This document shows, piece after piece, positions 20,491-33,050 of a stretch of 64,000 nt of DNA. The DNA comes from Antilocapra americana. Lineage: Eukaryota; Chordata; Mammalia; Artiodactyla; Antilocapridae. Location of the stretch: contig ML664175.1 of the NCBI GenBank assembly GCA_007570785.1, forward strand, positions 6,360,618 through 6,424,617. Direction: 5' to 3'. The notes under the pieces are model-generated. The model was not told the DNA's origin. It saw only the letters and a program-made list of their open reading frames with translations, and did not search any database. The position numbers and the translations under genes are program-made. Numbering within the stretch: position 1 is the stretch's first letter; every line of letters starts with the position of its first letter.

Positions 20491-23400
20491 CAAGTGAAAG
20501 ACTACAAGCTGTCTATTGAATACCAGTAATGGACCAGGCATTATTCCTACTTTCTCAATGTGTATTATTATGTAACTTCTTTTGCATATGTTATTTCATG
20601 TGTGATATAGAATGAATCACTTTAGTGGAACTAAAGTGGAATTTATTATAATAACAGATACAATAATCTATAAATGGATTAGATTATAAATGTCATTTGA
20701 GGATATAAAGTCAAATAAAAGAAAAAAGAACTTTTATTTGTCTCATGAGCCTCTATGTAGCTGCAGTGTGGACTTTGTTTTATATTTGGTGAAGTCCAGC
20801 TTTTCTCAGCATTCCAGAGCTCATCAGCCTCTTTTTCTCTTACCTGCGGGTAATAAGAAAATGTATGAGTTCTCCTTTCGCTTTCTACATTCTATTTGCA
20901 GACTTTTTTTTTTCAGTTCTCTCTGTATTATTGGGATTCCCCTAACAATTTTTTTTTCATGGATTTGTCATCAGTTTGGACACCCAGGACAGGGCAATTA
21001 ATTCTATAGCGACTAAGCCTAAAGTCCTAGTATGACCCCTCCTTTGACCTAGAAAACCCTTTGGATCACTAACCTGTGTTTCTTAAGCTAATGTTTCCCT
21101 GAATGTTTGCTACTCCTTTTTGCTTTAAGACTCAAACATGTGGCCTGAATCCACTGATTTATTTTATTTCAAAATTTCTTTCAGTTTCTATATTGAAGTG
21201 TGCTGATCTTGGGGCACCTAGTCAAAAGCTGGGAACTTAGCTATGAATTATGACAGTCACAAAACTCAGAACTGGCAGATAATTTCTTCTCTGTCCTGAA
21301 GGATTATTGGCCAGTGGATGAGTTGCTTTACAGAAAAGATTGTGTATGGTATGGCAACCTTTTCATTTGATGCTCCTTTCCTCTGTCCCTGTGCTCACTT
21401 CATCCTTCATCCAGTTCATCCCACTGGCAGCTCTTCCCATCTCACCATCGACCTTTGCTTTCCCTGTGTGTTCACTTTGAAGGATCACATGGCTCCTCCA
21501 TTGTTGTCTCCTTTCCAGGCCTTGTTTTCTCACCTTTAGGCTCATTCAGGTATTTCATGTTGATGCTTCCGTCTTCCAAATGATGCCGCATGCTTTCCAT
21601 GTATGTCCAGCATTAATCTTGATTATGTTCCCAATTTCTTGAAGGATTTCTTTCACTGCATAGACTAGGACATATTCTAACTCTATAGCTTCCTTCTTTC
21701 ATATCTTTTTGAAAACTTTCTTTCTGAGAAGCATGTCATTTTGAACTTGTTCATTCCTCCTCTATTGTGGGCTTCAGTTGTTTGGAATCTCCAATATGAT
21801 TTCTTTTTTAGGTACTTTAAGTAACTAGCCTACAAGCAAGGTTACTTGCTGTTTGCCACTAGGATTTAGCTCCTAGAAAAATGTGTTTCTAGGAAGAAGT
21901 GAAACTCCTCATGCCATTCTGCTTGTCTCTGGCTCTTGCTGAGGACAAAGGAATACTTATGCCTCTGTATACTCATCAAGATAAAATGGCTTGGGCATAG
22001 GTGATACAACTTTTTGTATTTAATACTGACTTGGTCAATATTGCCATTCTCTGCAGTTTTTGAGAGAATGCTTTTAGGGGCTGAATTACCTTCTTAGTAA
22101 ATGTGCCATTAGAGAGGGCTAAGTTTGTTCAATGAGGACTCTTTCTTCTAATTTGACTGTTATTCAGGATTTTCTTTAGAGTTTGTTTTAAAAATTATGA
22201 ATGCTGTAGCAATGTGTTCCTTAGATTTATCTTAAAATGGTAAATGCTTCTTGTAAAAATTTTTGGGATATCGTGCAGAAATGTATAAAGAAACAGCACT
22301 AAAATGAAACAACAAGAATAATTTTATCATAATTTCATCATCAGTAGGCAGGTACTGTTAATGTTGTGGCATTTTTTTCTTTCATCATTTTTGTAATCTG
22401 ATGACATGGTTCACTGCAACCATTCCTACCAAAAGTTAGCAACCCACAAAGTGATAGAAGACTAAGCAAAAACCTTGAAAGGTTTGCCATTGCTTATCAC
22501 TTTAAATGCACATTTTAATTCAAGTCATTTCCTTGTAGTTGGAGTGGCTTTCAGTATTGGAAGGGGTCTTACTTAACCTTTCAGTTTGACTGCTCCTAAA
22601 TGATACATGGATTCCTCCATAATTTTCCTAGAAAGTGTCATGAAGTTTCTGTTTTTAGGGTTCTGACCTATGCTCTGTATTCTTTCTCCTGGAGTGAGTT
22701 TCCCCATTCTTTGTAGGTTTAAATGATTTCTTCTCTCGTGTCCCTGTCCTAGTATTTTAATCACATTGTGTAGATATTTTTGGTTTATTCTTTCATGGAT
22801 TTATTCATTTCACTAGGGCAATACTCTGAACCTAGAATACAATGTTTGTGAAAGCTTGATGGTTAGTGAAATTTTTATTTCAAAGATAGTAGCAACTTTC
22901 TGTTTTTAAGAGGCAGAGATTTTATACTGTGAAAGACCCAAAGACTTCCCTTTCTTTTTCTTTTGGTCTGGGAACTCTAACATTTTACCATGTCTTTGGT
23001 AATGCAAAGGTAAAGTGCAGATCCCACTTGAAAAGGACAGTTTGAGACTTCATGGACTTTGGAGCAGTGATGGCTCACATGAGGTTTTATGGGTCTTCCT
23101 AGTTTTTGTAATTCCCCTTTGGTATTTTGTAATTCCCCTTTGATACTTTGTCTGCTGACCAAGACAGCTTGCTTAAGACTATGTGTTGAGAATTAGAAAA
23201 GAGTCAGTGTCCTCACTTTGTAAAATTGGTACTGAGGGTTCTCAGGTGGCCTGAAGAAGCTGACCATGCCAAACAGTGACCCACAGAAAAGCCTAGAGTA
23301 GTATTCCAGATCTTTGTGACAGGTGACAACCAGATAACCCTTGGCTGTTATATACCTCAAGATATAAGAAGTATATCCTTCAGACCATCCCTCCACCCCC

Positions 23401-23539
23401 AGAAATACATGGGGAAGGAAGCCAGGGTAAAGATTGGACTTTGTAGGTAGGAGGATAAAGAAGAACAAGGAGCCCACACCATTGTTTTGGAAACAATGGG
23501 AACGAAAGGAAAGGTCATTTCCAGGGCTAGAGAACAAAG
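20491..23539. other. Single-copy stretch, no gene recognised
   Basis: About 3 kb, mainly AT-rich, with T-runs near 20905 and 20950. No repeat family is recognised apart from a weak L2/MIR-like start (20500-20600). Short frames such as 23193-23537 (minus) have no recognisable similarity. A small tandem pair, gtaattcccctttg at about 23108-23121 and 23128-23141, is visible. Confidence 0.45.
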
Positions 23540-23660
23540 ACTATTTGTATTCAATAAGTATTTGTTGAGCTCCTACCTTGTGTTGGCACTGTGCTAAGCA
23601 CTGGGAATGCAAAGATGTCTAAGATACAGTCCCTGTCCTAATGAAGCTCACAGTGATGTG
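23540..23660 (-). mobile_element. L2 3' end
   Basis: The text ttcaataagtatttgttgag, ctgtgctaagcactgggaat and cctaatgaagctcacagtg is the reverse complement of the L2 3' terminus. Diverged but in the correct order. Confidence 0.8.
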
Positions 23661-23781
23661 CACTGAATTATCTTGATGGTAACATGAAAATACAACACAA
23701 CATGGCAAATGACATAAAGACAAGTACATGTAATCACTTGACTATGAGGAATGTGACATCTGACTCTGCCTAAGAGGGTAG

Positions 23782-25100
23782 GACAATTGCACTCATCTCA
23801 CATGCTAGCAAAGTAATGCTCAAAATTCTCCAAGTAGGCTTCAATAGTATATGAACCAAGAGCTTCCAGATGTTCAAGCTGGATTTAGAAAAGGTAGAGG
23901 AACCAGAGATCAAATTGCCAACATCTGTTGGGTCATAGAAAAAGCAAAAAAAATTCCTGAAAGACAGCTACTTCTGCTTTATTGACTATGCTAAAGTCTT
24001 TGACTGTGTGGATCACAACAAACTGTGGAAAATTCTCAAAGAGATGGGAATACCAGCCCACACTACCTGCCTCCTGAGAAATCTGTATGCAGGTTAAGAA
24101 GCAACAGTTAGAACCGGACATGGAACAATGGACTGGTTCCAAGCTGGGAAAGGAGTAGGTCAAGGCTGTATATTGTCACCTTGTTTAGTTAACTTAAATG
24201 CATAGTGCATCATGTGAAATGCTGGACTGGATGAAGCACAAGCTGGAATCAAGATTGCCGGGAGAAATATCAATAACCTCAGATATGCAGATGACACCAC
24301 TCTTATGGCAGAAAGTGAAGAACTAAAGAGCCTCTTGATGAAAGAGGAGAGTGAAAAACCTTGCTTAAAACTCAACATTAAGAAAACTAAGATCATGGCA
24401 TCCAGTTCCATCACTTTATGGCAAACAGATGGGGAAACAATGAAAACAGTGACAGACTTGAATTTATTTGGCTCCAAAATCACTACAGATGGTGACTGCA
24501 GCCATGAAATTAAAAGATGCTTCTTCCTTGGAAGAAAATTTATGATCAACCTAGGCAGCATATTATAAAGCAAAGATATTTGATAGAAAACAGCAAAATT
24601 CTGTAAAGCAATTATTCTTCAATTGAAAAATAAATATGTTAGAATAAGAAAACAGAGACATTACTTTACTGACAAAGGTCCATATAGTCAAAGCTGTGGT
24701 TTTTCCAGTAGTCATGTATGGATGTGAGAGTTGGTCTATAAAGAAAGCTGAATGCCGAAGGATTGATGCTTTTGAACTGTGGTGTTGGAAAAGACTCTTG
24801 AGAGTCCCTTGGACAGCAAGGAGATCAAACCAGTCAATCCTAAAGGAAGTCAACCCTGAATATTCATTGGAAGGACTAATGTTGAGGCTGAAGCTCAGAT
24901 TTGCCCACCTGATATGAAGAACTGACTCATTTGAAAAGACTCTGTTGCTGGGAAATATTGAAGGCAGGAGGATAAGGGGATGACAGATGATAAGATGGTT
25001 GGATGGCATCACTGATGTGATGGACATGAGTTTGAGCAAGCTCCAGGAGTTGGTGTTGCACAAAGAGTCGGACATGACTGAGTGACTGAACTGAACTGAA
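23782..25100 (+). mobile_element. BovB copy C
   Basis: A 5'-truncated BovB from the RT region (cactcatctcacatgctagc) to the gactgaactgaactgaa tail. The YADD site is intact in sequence (agatatgcagatgac near 24283), but several frameshifts and stops break the frame. It carries a roughly 70-base L1-tail-like insertion at 24576-24645. Confidence 0.93.
24576..24645 (+). mobile_element. Short L1-tail-like insert in BovB
   Basis: About 70 bases interrupt BovB between gcatattataaagcaaaga and gaaaacagagacattac, which adjoin in other copies. The insert (gaaaacagcaaaattctgta then agcaattattcttcaattg and an A-rich end) resembles a ruminant L1 3' terminus. An imperfect A-rich target duplication is possible. 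Confidence 0.7.
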
Positions 25101-26484
25101 GATGGTGGGAATGCTGAGGAAGAGTTAAGGAGGTGGTGAGGTTTAAGTTGAGTCTTAAATGATAAACAAGAGCTTAGACAAGATGGTGAAATAAATTTCA
25201 GGCAAAGAGAGGAACATGAGCTTATATTGAGGTATGAAAGAATGTTTTGAGGGAAAGTGGAGTATTTTAGTAGAGAGTAAGAATAGAAGGCTGGTTGGAG
25301 AAGAGAGTTTGGGGCAGGGGACAGACAGGTGGGCAAACTGTTTAGTGCAGTAGACAAGAGCTTATATGATACATTAAGGTCTTTGGATTATATGTACATA
25401 ATGAAGTATAAATTAAAAAGTATGCCATAGAATTACATGAGCTACTATGCCTTTAAAAAGAAATTATTCTGTTCCAATATGAAAGATATCTTAGGTCAGA
25501 ATCTCTAGAAACAGAGCCTGAGATGGGGATTCTTGTATAAGTGATCTATTGAAGGGGTGCTCTCAGGGGAAGATACTTTCAGTGAGGGAAGTGGGATGGG
25601 GCAGGGGAAGAAGTTGATCAAAGATGTGGTTTCAGGGAGAAGCTGAACTGAGTTTGATTTCATGGGGAGCTCTGGGGAATGAACTACAGCTCAGAGGTAG
25701 TCCTGCTACCCCCAAGGCGAGAATGGTATCCCAGCTGCCTCCAGATAAGGTGGCTCCATCAGTTGTTGGTAGTATTTTAGAGAAGAGTCAGAGTGTGAGC
25801 TGCTATCAGTCAAAACCTGCATCCTCTAGGGGATGAGTGTATCAGTCTTAGGGGACCTGGGTGGGGCTCCAACAGAATTGACTATATGGGATGGATCCGT
25901 CAAGGCTAGAAGTGGAGGAACAACTGGGAGTTTTCAGGAAAATTGTGAGATATAACATAGAGAAAGGAGTGGGTTTAAGAGGTACCCTTGAGGTGGAATT
26001 GATAAAATTTGGTGATCAATTGGATATGATGATAATTGAGCAGAACGGATTTTAAGTGCCATCTCTGTTTGAGGCCTAGGTGACTGGGTGCCTGTTGTCT
26101 GGACGCTAATCTCTTACTTAGAGGTCAGCTGAGGGGTGGATTTGAGAGTAATGATGCTGAGTTTGGGCTTGCTCTAAGAATTCAGGTTTCTTGTCAAATA
26201 TCCAGAAAGCTATGGTCAGTGGAGAAGAGAGAATGCATTGCTGTAGCTTAGGGTAGGGAACTGAGCTAGAAATTTGTAGACATTATCAAGGTGAGTTTGG
26301 CAATCAAAGCTGAGGGGTGGATGAGACCACCCAAGGAGAGGAAGACAAATAATGCTGTAGACAACTTGGAAAGTGTCTTGGACCCAACCTGCTCATTCTA
26401 GTCCCAGATCCAGTTTCCCAACAGATATCATCAATAAAGAGTTAATGGACTGAAAATGACAATGATTGGTCTTGAAAGTTTGAC
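25101..26484. other. No gene or clear repeat recognised
   Basis: About 1.4 kb of moderate-GC sequence. The 25490-25860 part (cagagcctgagatggggatt onward) looks like a diverged old repeat, but I cannot name a family. Confidence 0.4.
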
Positions 26485-26496
26485 TTGGAGGTTTCT

Positions 26497-26873
26497 CTTT
26501 TTTAGTGGACTACTATTATTATTTTTAAATTATTTATTTGTTTATTTATTTTCGGCTCCTCTAGGTCTTTGATGCTGCTTGAACTTTTCTCTAGTTGCTG
26601 TGAGTGGGGGCTACTCTGTAGTTGTGGTGCTCAGGCTTCTCATTGCAGTGGCTTCTTTTGTTGCAGAACAAGGGCTCTAGGGTGAACAGGCTTCAGTAGT
26701 TGTGGCACATGGGCTCAGTATTTGCAGCTCCTGGGCTCTAGAGCACAGGCTCAGTAGTTGTGGTGCACAGGCTTAGTTGCTCTGTAGCACATGGGATCTA
26801 CTTGGACCAAGGATTGAACCCAGGTCTCCTGCATTCACAGGTGGATTCTTTACCACTGAGCCACCTGGGAAGC
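26497..26873 (-). mobile_element. CHR SINE, long form
   Basis: Reverse CHR-type SINE. It has a T-rich left end (its A/T-rich tail), several near-repeats of ggctcagtagttgtgg-type units, and the tRNA-like head (ttctttaccactgagccacc) at the right. The target tggaggtttct lies just before it. Confidence 0.85.
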
Positions 26874-26883
26874 CTGAGATTTC

Positions 26884-27038
26884 TTTTTTTTTTTTTAATA
26901 TTTGTTTTTATTTTATTTATTTGTCTGTGCCAGTCTTAGTTGTGGCATGTGGAATTTTTAGTTATGGCATGAGAATCAAACCCAGGCCCCCTGCATTGGG
27001 ACATAGAGTCTTAGTCACTGGACCACTAGGGAAGTCCC
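26884..27038 (-). mobile_element. CHR SINE, short form
   Basis: A second reverse CHR-type SINE. It has a poly-T left end, cttagttgtggcatgtgg, a B-box-like aatcaaacccaggcc and the head cttagtcactggaccactag. It is stacked next to the longer CHR copy, with another copy of the same target on each side. Confidence 0.85.
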
Positions 27039-27050
27039 TGGAGGCTTCTT

Positions 27051-27879
27051 GAGTGAGAGATATCAGTACACTGTTGGTTTCCTCTTTCTCCTCCAGCCTG
27101 CGGTTTCAACCAGGAGACTGAGTGCTGGGCCCCTGACCTTATCTATCCCTTCCTCTTAAGGCTAACTTTGTGTGATTTCAAAAGTGATTTTCCCCCACTG
27201 ATCTCCTTTCTCCACATGTTTCTTGGTGGGTCTGAGAGGAGTGCACCCAAGTAGATCTTCATAAAGGGTGGAGTAATGCTTTTACCCACACAGCCCTAGA
27301 CACCTCAGCTTTGGAGGTAACAGAGTAGAAGAAATTTCTTCTACTATCACCAGCCTTTGTTGTCTCCAAATTTATGGATTCCCAGAATATTTTGGGGGTA
27401 CCTCCAGGCTGTCTGTTGTAAATCAAATGGGTAAAGCAAAAACATTTGGGCCTCAGGTTTTTGGTTTGCCAAGTAAATATGGAGACAGTGTTAGGATAAG
27501 GTTCTGTCAATTCTACATGTTTGGGCTATGGAAAGACAGAGTTTCAGGTTGATTCAAAACATTTGCCTTCTTTTTCCTAGTGTACCAGACTGCCATCCTG
27601 ATTGTCCACCTGAGGAAAGCTATTGCGTTTACTTGTAATGGGTTAACTAATACTCCTAGAGGATGTGATGGAGAAATGTATACTCTGGGCACGTTCAGTG
27701 TTACATAGGTCCACCTCAGGCGGCTGACAGATGGTATTTATACCATAAAGTATTGACATATTCTGATGAAGTACCCTGTTATTGAGACATTTTGGCAGAC
27801 CTAATATTTTCATCTTTGTGTAACAGAAGCATTTTCAGTGACATTCTTAAGTTATGGTTTTCTATTGTGAAAAATGACA
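27051..27879. other. No recognised feature
   Basis: Single-copy sequence with no repeat or gene that I recognise. Confidence 0.4.
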
Positions 27880-28100
27880 CTGTTCAGCTTTATTGAGGTA
27901 TAATTTGCATACAAGAAAATATCTTAATTCTATATATACAGTTTGGTGAACCTCTCTCACATCAAGACACAGTAAAGCTCCATTACCCTAAAATGTTAAC
28001 TCCTGCCTCTTTTAAGTCAGTCCCTTTTCCTGAACTCTAGTCCCAGGCAACCACTGGTCTGCTTCAGTCACTATAGTTTCACCCATTCTAGAGTTAAAAA
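27880..28100 (-). mobile_element. Old mammalian L1 3' fragment
   Basis: The words agctttattgaggtataatt, cagtttggtgaacctctc and ccaggcaaccactggtctgc match the antisense of old L1 3'UTRs. Short and diverged. Confidence 0.7.
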
Positions 28101-28460
28101 TGGCAAATATAAAGGGAAAAGTGATCCTATTAACTTAGATGAATATCAGCATCCTAATCTTAAGAAAATCTGCATATATACAGGATTTTATATTATTATA
28201 TGGATTATATATTTTAGTAAGTAAGCAAAGAAAGAATGGAGTATTCAATAGATATGGCCTTTGGTCAGCAGTAGAGCAGGTTCTTCTTGAAGTCAGGTAG
28301 ACAGTTTTGGTTATTATCTGGATAATTTAGGTAAAAAGCACCCAGATCATTTGAGTTGCAGTGATTTTTTTTTTGGGGGGATCTGGAAATTCTGACTGAT
28401 AAGCCTTCTTTGCTTAATGCAGGCTGGTGTAATAACTTGTATTATGGGGTCCTGGGGCCT
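28101..28460. other. No recognised feature
   Basis: AT-rich sequence with a short T10-G6 run near 28370. Nothing else recognised. Confidence 0.4.
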
Positions 28461-30600
28461 AGTTCAGTTCAGTTAAGTCGCTCAGTCATGTCCGATTCTT
28501 TGCAACCCCATAAATCACAGCATGCCAGGCCTCCCTGTCCATCACCAACTCCTGGAGTCTAGCCAAACCCATGTCCATTGAGTCGGTGATACCATCCAGC
28601 TATCTCATCCTCTGTGGTCCACTTCTCCTCCTGCCCTCAATCCTTCCCAGCATTAGGGTCTTCTTTTCCAATGAGTCAGTTCTCCCCATGAGGTGGCCAA
28701 AGTATTGGAGTTTCAGCTTCAACATCAGTCCTTCCAAAGAACATCCAGGACTGATCTCCTGTAGGATGGACTGATTGGATCTCCTTGCAGTCCAAGGGAC
28801 ACTCAAGAGTCTTCTCCAACACCACACTTCAAAAACATCAATTCTTTGGCACTCAGCTTTCTTTTTAATCCAACTCTCACATCCATACATGACTACTGGA
28901 AAACCATAGCCTTGACTAGATGGACCTTTGTTGGCAAAGTAATGTCTCTGCTTTTCAATATGCTCTCTAGGTTGGTCATAACTTTCCTTCCAAGGAGCAA
29001 GTGTCTTAATTTTATGGCTGCAATCACCATCTGCAGTGATTTTGGAGCCCCCAAAAATCAAGTCTGACACTGTTTCCACTGTTTCTCCATCTATTTCCCA
29101 TGAAGTGATGGGGCCAGATGCCATGATCTTAGTTTTCTGAATATTGAGCTCTAAGCCATCTTTTTCACTCTCCTCTTTCACTTTTATTAAGAGACTCTTT
29201 AGTTCTTCTTCACTTTATGCCATAAGGGTGGTGTCATCTGCCTATCTGAGGTTTTTGATATTTCTCCCAGCAGTCTTGATTCCAGCTGTGCTTCTTCTAG
29301 CCCAGCATTTCTCATGATGTACTCTGCATATAAGTTAAATAAACAGGGTGACAATATACAGCCTTGATGTACTCTTTTTCCTATTTGGAACTAGTCTGTT
29401 GTTCCATGTCCAGTTCTAACTCTTGCTTCCTGACCTGCATACAGGTTTCTCAAGAAGACAGGTCAGATGGTCTGGTATTCCCACCTCTTTTAGACTTTTC
29501 CACAGTTTATTGTGATCCACACATTCAGAGGCTTTGGCGTAATCAATAAAGTAGAAGTAGATGTTTTTCTGGAACTCTCTTGCTTTTTTTGATGATCCAG
29601 CAGATGTTGGCAATTTGATCTCTGGTTGCTCTGCCTTTTCTAAATCCAGCTTGAACATCTGGAAGGTCACGGTTCATGTATTGCTGAAGCCTAGCATGGA
29701 GAATTTTGAACATAACTTTACTAGCGTGTGAGATGAGTGCAATTGTTCGGTAGTTCAAGCATTCTTTGGCATTGCCTTTCTTTGGGATTGGAATGAAAAC
29801 TGACCTTTTCCAGTCCTGTGGCCACTGCTGAGTTTTCCAAATTTGCTGGCATATTGAGTGCAGCACTTTCACAGCATCATCTTTTAGGATTTGAAATAGC
29901 TCAACTGGAATTCCATCACCTCTACTAGCTTTGTTCGTAGTGATGCTTTCTAAGGCCCACTTGACTTCACCTTCCAGGATGTCTGGCTCTAGGTGAGTGA
30001 GCACACTATCGTGATTATCTGGGTCGTGAAGATCTTTTTTGTACAGTTCTTCTGTGTATTCTTGCCACCTCTTCTTATTATCTTCTGCTTCTGTTAAGTC
30101 CCTACTATTTCTGTCCTTTATTGAGCCCATCTTTGCATGAAATATTCCCTTGATATCTCTAATTTTCTTGAAGAGATCTCTAGTCTTTCCCATTCTGTTG
30201 TTTGCTTCTGTTTCTTTGCATTGATCCCTGAGGAAGGCTCTCTTATCTCTCCTTGCTATTCTTTGGAACTCTGCATTCATATGGGAGTATCTTTCCTTTT
30301 CTCCTTTGCTTTTTGCTTCTCTTCTTTTCACAGCTATATGTTAGGCCTCCTCAGACAGCCATTTGTGCTTTTTTGCATTTCTTTTCCATGGAGATGGTAT
30401 TAATCCCTATCTTCTGTACAATGTCATGAACCTCCGTCCATAGTTCATCAGGCACTCTGTCTATCAGATCTAGTCCCTTAAATCTATTTCTCACTTCCAC
30501 TGTATAACCATAAGAGATTTGACTTAGGTCATACCTGAATGGTATAGTTGTTTTCCCTACTTTCTATAATTAAGCCTAAATTTGGCAATAAGGAGTTCAT
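28461..30600 (-). mobile_element. BovB copy D, 2.1 kb
   Basis: A 5'-truncated BovB on the minus strand. It runs from the end of the endonuclease/linker region (30600) through the reverse transcriptase to the tail (agttcagttcagttaagtcg at 28461). The RT frame is open for 262 codons at 29543-30331, then shifts. Further open pieces lie at 29416-29670 and 28600-29181. The YADD tyrosine codon is TAG (complement of 29242-29244), as in copy B, and the two copies share many other variants. Confidence 0.95.
29543..30331 (-). pseudogene. BovB RT N-terminal half (copy D)
   Basis: 262 codons form the longest RTE reading frame in the window. It starts with basic linker sequence (MKRREAKSKGEKER), passes NRMGKTRDLFKKIRDIKG, and enters the RT core at DGIPVELFQILKDDAVK, PIPKKGNAKEC and VQAGFRKGRATRDQIANI. 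A frameshift follows, and the next part of the RT continues in another frame at 29416-29670. With the nonsense codon in the active-site motif downstream, it cannot give a working enzyme. Cellular role of the family: copying LINE and Bov-A-type SINE RNA into the genome. Confidence 0.88.
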
Positions 30601-31179
30601 TGGGAGGATGATTATTAACCAAACACGTTCACTGGGGGTGGAAATTCAGTCAGTTCCTTACTTCTATCTCTTAAGTTGATATGGCTCTTAGAAATAGCTG
30701 TCTGGGTTGCATGGTATGGTGGCCACAGGATTCCTCTTCCTCATTCACCTGCTTCCTCAGCGAACAGTTGACTGGAATCATCTCCCATCTTATTCTCACC
30801 ATTCCTGGGTCTCGCCTTCTCCAGGATGTGAAGGGCAGGATGGGTGGGAAGAAGTAAGGGGTAATTACAAAGTGGCTCTTCTGCCACTTCTTCACCGCTG
30901 GGGCTGATTGTTTCAGGATTCTCTTTCATCTCTTCTCCTCAAGGATTCCTCCACAACCAGGTCCCACTGAATTTCCATGGCCTCTACCTGTGCTCCTAGG
31001 CTGAGATTCTGTGATGATGAAATACCCAGGAAGGTTTAAATCTTGGCAACCCCCCAACCATTTAACTGTAATTTTGTTTGAACCCATCTGGACCAGATAG
31101 ATAACGTTTGTGTGGAGTTGGCAGGGGAGAGTAGGGAGGAGCAAAAGGAATGGGTTTACTTCACATGTATTTTGAGCTA
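30601..31179. other. No recognised feature
   Basis: Single-copy sequence. Overlapping short frames at 30671-30929 lack recognisable similarity. Confidence 0.4.
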
Positions 31180-31325
31180 GGCTTGGCTCTGTGCTTTAAT
31201 GTTATGTCTCTAATTAGGTAACTGATCTTTACTGAACAGCAAGAATTGCCCTTTTCTGGATAAGGAAGCTGAAGCTCAGGAAAGTTGACTTACTTGAGGT
31301 CTCAGAGCTGGTAAATGATGTCTGT
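31180..31325 (-). mobile_element. MIR-type ancient SINE
   Basis: The blocks ataaggaagctgaagctcag, gaaagttgacttacttgagg and tctcagagctggtaaatgatg follow the reverse MIR core order (gaggaaactgaggc, aagtgacttgcccaagg, cacagctagtaagtg). Confidence 0.75.
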
Positions 31326-32347
31326 TTTCTATCTCTTAATAGGAAGAGAACCTGTTTGGAAGTTATAGGTGGCCACAGTGGAAAAGACATTCTTTGGAGT
31401 CTGAAGAATTGCACAGAGAGGGTGAATAGGTTGTTTGTGTGGGAGTGGTGTGAGCCCTTGGGGCTGCAGCATGAGGAGGCAGCCATATGTCTTCCACTCT
31501 TTGCTGTCTGGAGAACCCTCACACCTCGGCTTTTCTCTTATTCCCTAATCCAGGAATCATTGTATTGGATCTGGGGAAGGTGGATTTCCAGTCCCACTGC
31601 CTGGCAGATAGAGGAGGGAACTCTTGTATCATTGCTTTTAAGGGCACCATGTTCTTGGGGACACAATGGAACCCTAATTCCATTCTCCTGTAGTATCATG
31701 AAGCAGCACGGTTACTACTAGGCTCCAAAAAATGAAGTGTCTGACTTATGCTCAGTTGTTTTTTACCATATGACGTGTTCAGGCTCCAAGTGGAAATTTG
31801 TTTGTATAAACTGATTCCGTTTGCTAGAAATGTAACCTGGATCATCTGAACACTGAAACATTTCTTACCTGTGTTCCTTTCAATGGCAGAGTTAGAGTAA
31901 CTCATTCTGCATGGGGTTGGTGTACAAAGCATTACTATCTAACCTGGACCCGGTATGATCATTTCTGAGTTCATAAAGCACATTTGATTGTAAGTTTTCA
32001 CCTGTGAGAACTTGCATTGCTTTAGATTGGGGATTCTAACAGTGGTGGTCTATGAAGTAAGCCAGGCAGGAAGAAAAGCCCTTTGTCATGTCCTCACTCC
32101 TTCCTCTGCAGTATTTTGGAGCTCAGGGGTTGGAAGGAAGGAAGGCAGCCCGAAGGGATACAATAGTTAGCCCTACTTTACCTTCTTCCCTTGGTTCAGA
32201 ATTTGGGATAATGAAAGAGTGGGTATCTGAGCAATAGGCTGTAAAGACTGTGATTTCTAAATGCTTTAGGGCAATACTGTTGCCTGGTCCTTATGCATTT
32301 CCATATATTGGTTTCTTTTGCCATATGATTTAGAAAGATATATGGTG
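31326..32347. other. No recognised feature
   Basis: Single-copy sequence. An open frame of 121 codons at 31356-31721 has no recognisable domain and no supporting splice or codon signal. Confidence 0.4.
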
Positions 32348-33050
32348 AAAGAGGAGAGTGAAAAAAACCTGGCTTAAAACTCAACGTTCAAGAAACTAAG
32401 ATAATGGCATCCAGTCCCATCACTTCGTGGCAAATAGATGGGAAAAAAGGAAACAGTGACAGACGTTATTTTCTTGAGCTTCAAAATTACTGCAGATGAT
32501 GACTGCAGCCATGAAATTAAAAGACGTTTGCTGCTTGGAAGAAAAGCTATGACAAACCTAGACAGCGTATTAAAAAGCAGAGTCATCACTTTGCTGACAA
32601 AGGTGCATCTAGTCAGAGCTATGGTTTTTCCAGTAGTCATGTGTGGATGTGAGAGTTTGACCATAAAGAAGGCTGAGCGCCAAAAAACTTGATGCTTTTA
32701 AACTGTGTTGCTGGAGAAGCCTCTTGAGAGTCTCTTGACAACATGGAGATCAAACCAGTCAGTCCTGGAGGAAATCAACCCTGAATATTCATCAAGGACT
32801 GATGCTGAAGCTGACACTCCAATATTTTGGCCACCTGATGTGAAGAGCTAACTCATTGGAAAAGACTCTAATGCTGGGAAAGACTGGGGGCAAGAGGAGA
32901 AGGGACGACAGAGGATGAGATGGTTGGATGGCATCACTGCTTCAATGGACACGAGTTTGAGCAAACTGGGAGATAGTGAAGGACAGGGAAACCTGGTGTG
33001 CTGCAGTCCCTGCAGCACAGAGTTGGACGTAACTAGTGACTAAACAATGG
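32348..33050 (+). mobile_element. BovB copy G, 3' fragment
   Basis: The 3'-most 0.7 kb of a BovB, from gaaagaggagagtg to a degenerate tail (taactagtgactaaacaatg). Several small indels break the frame (32438-32692 is the longest open piece). It carries variants typical of copies C and E (cttaaaactcaacgttc, atcaaccctgaatattc). Confidence 0.92.

Noticed and set aside
24563..25357. 264-codon minus-strand frame
   Set aside because: It is antisense to BovB copy C plus its downstream flank. BovB lies on the plus strand here, so it is a shadow frame.
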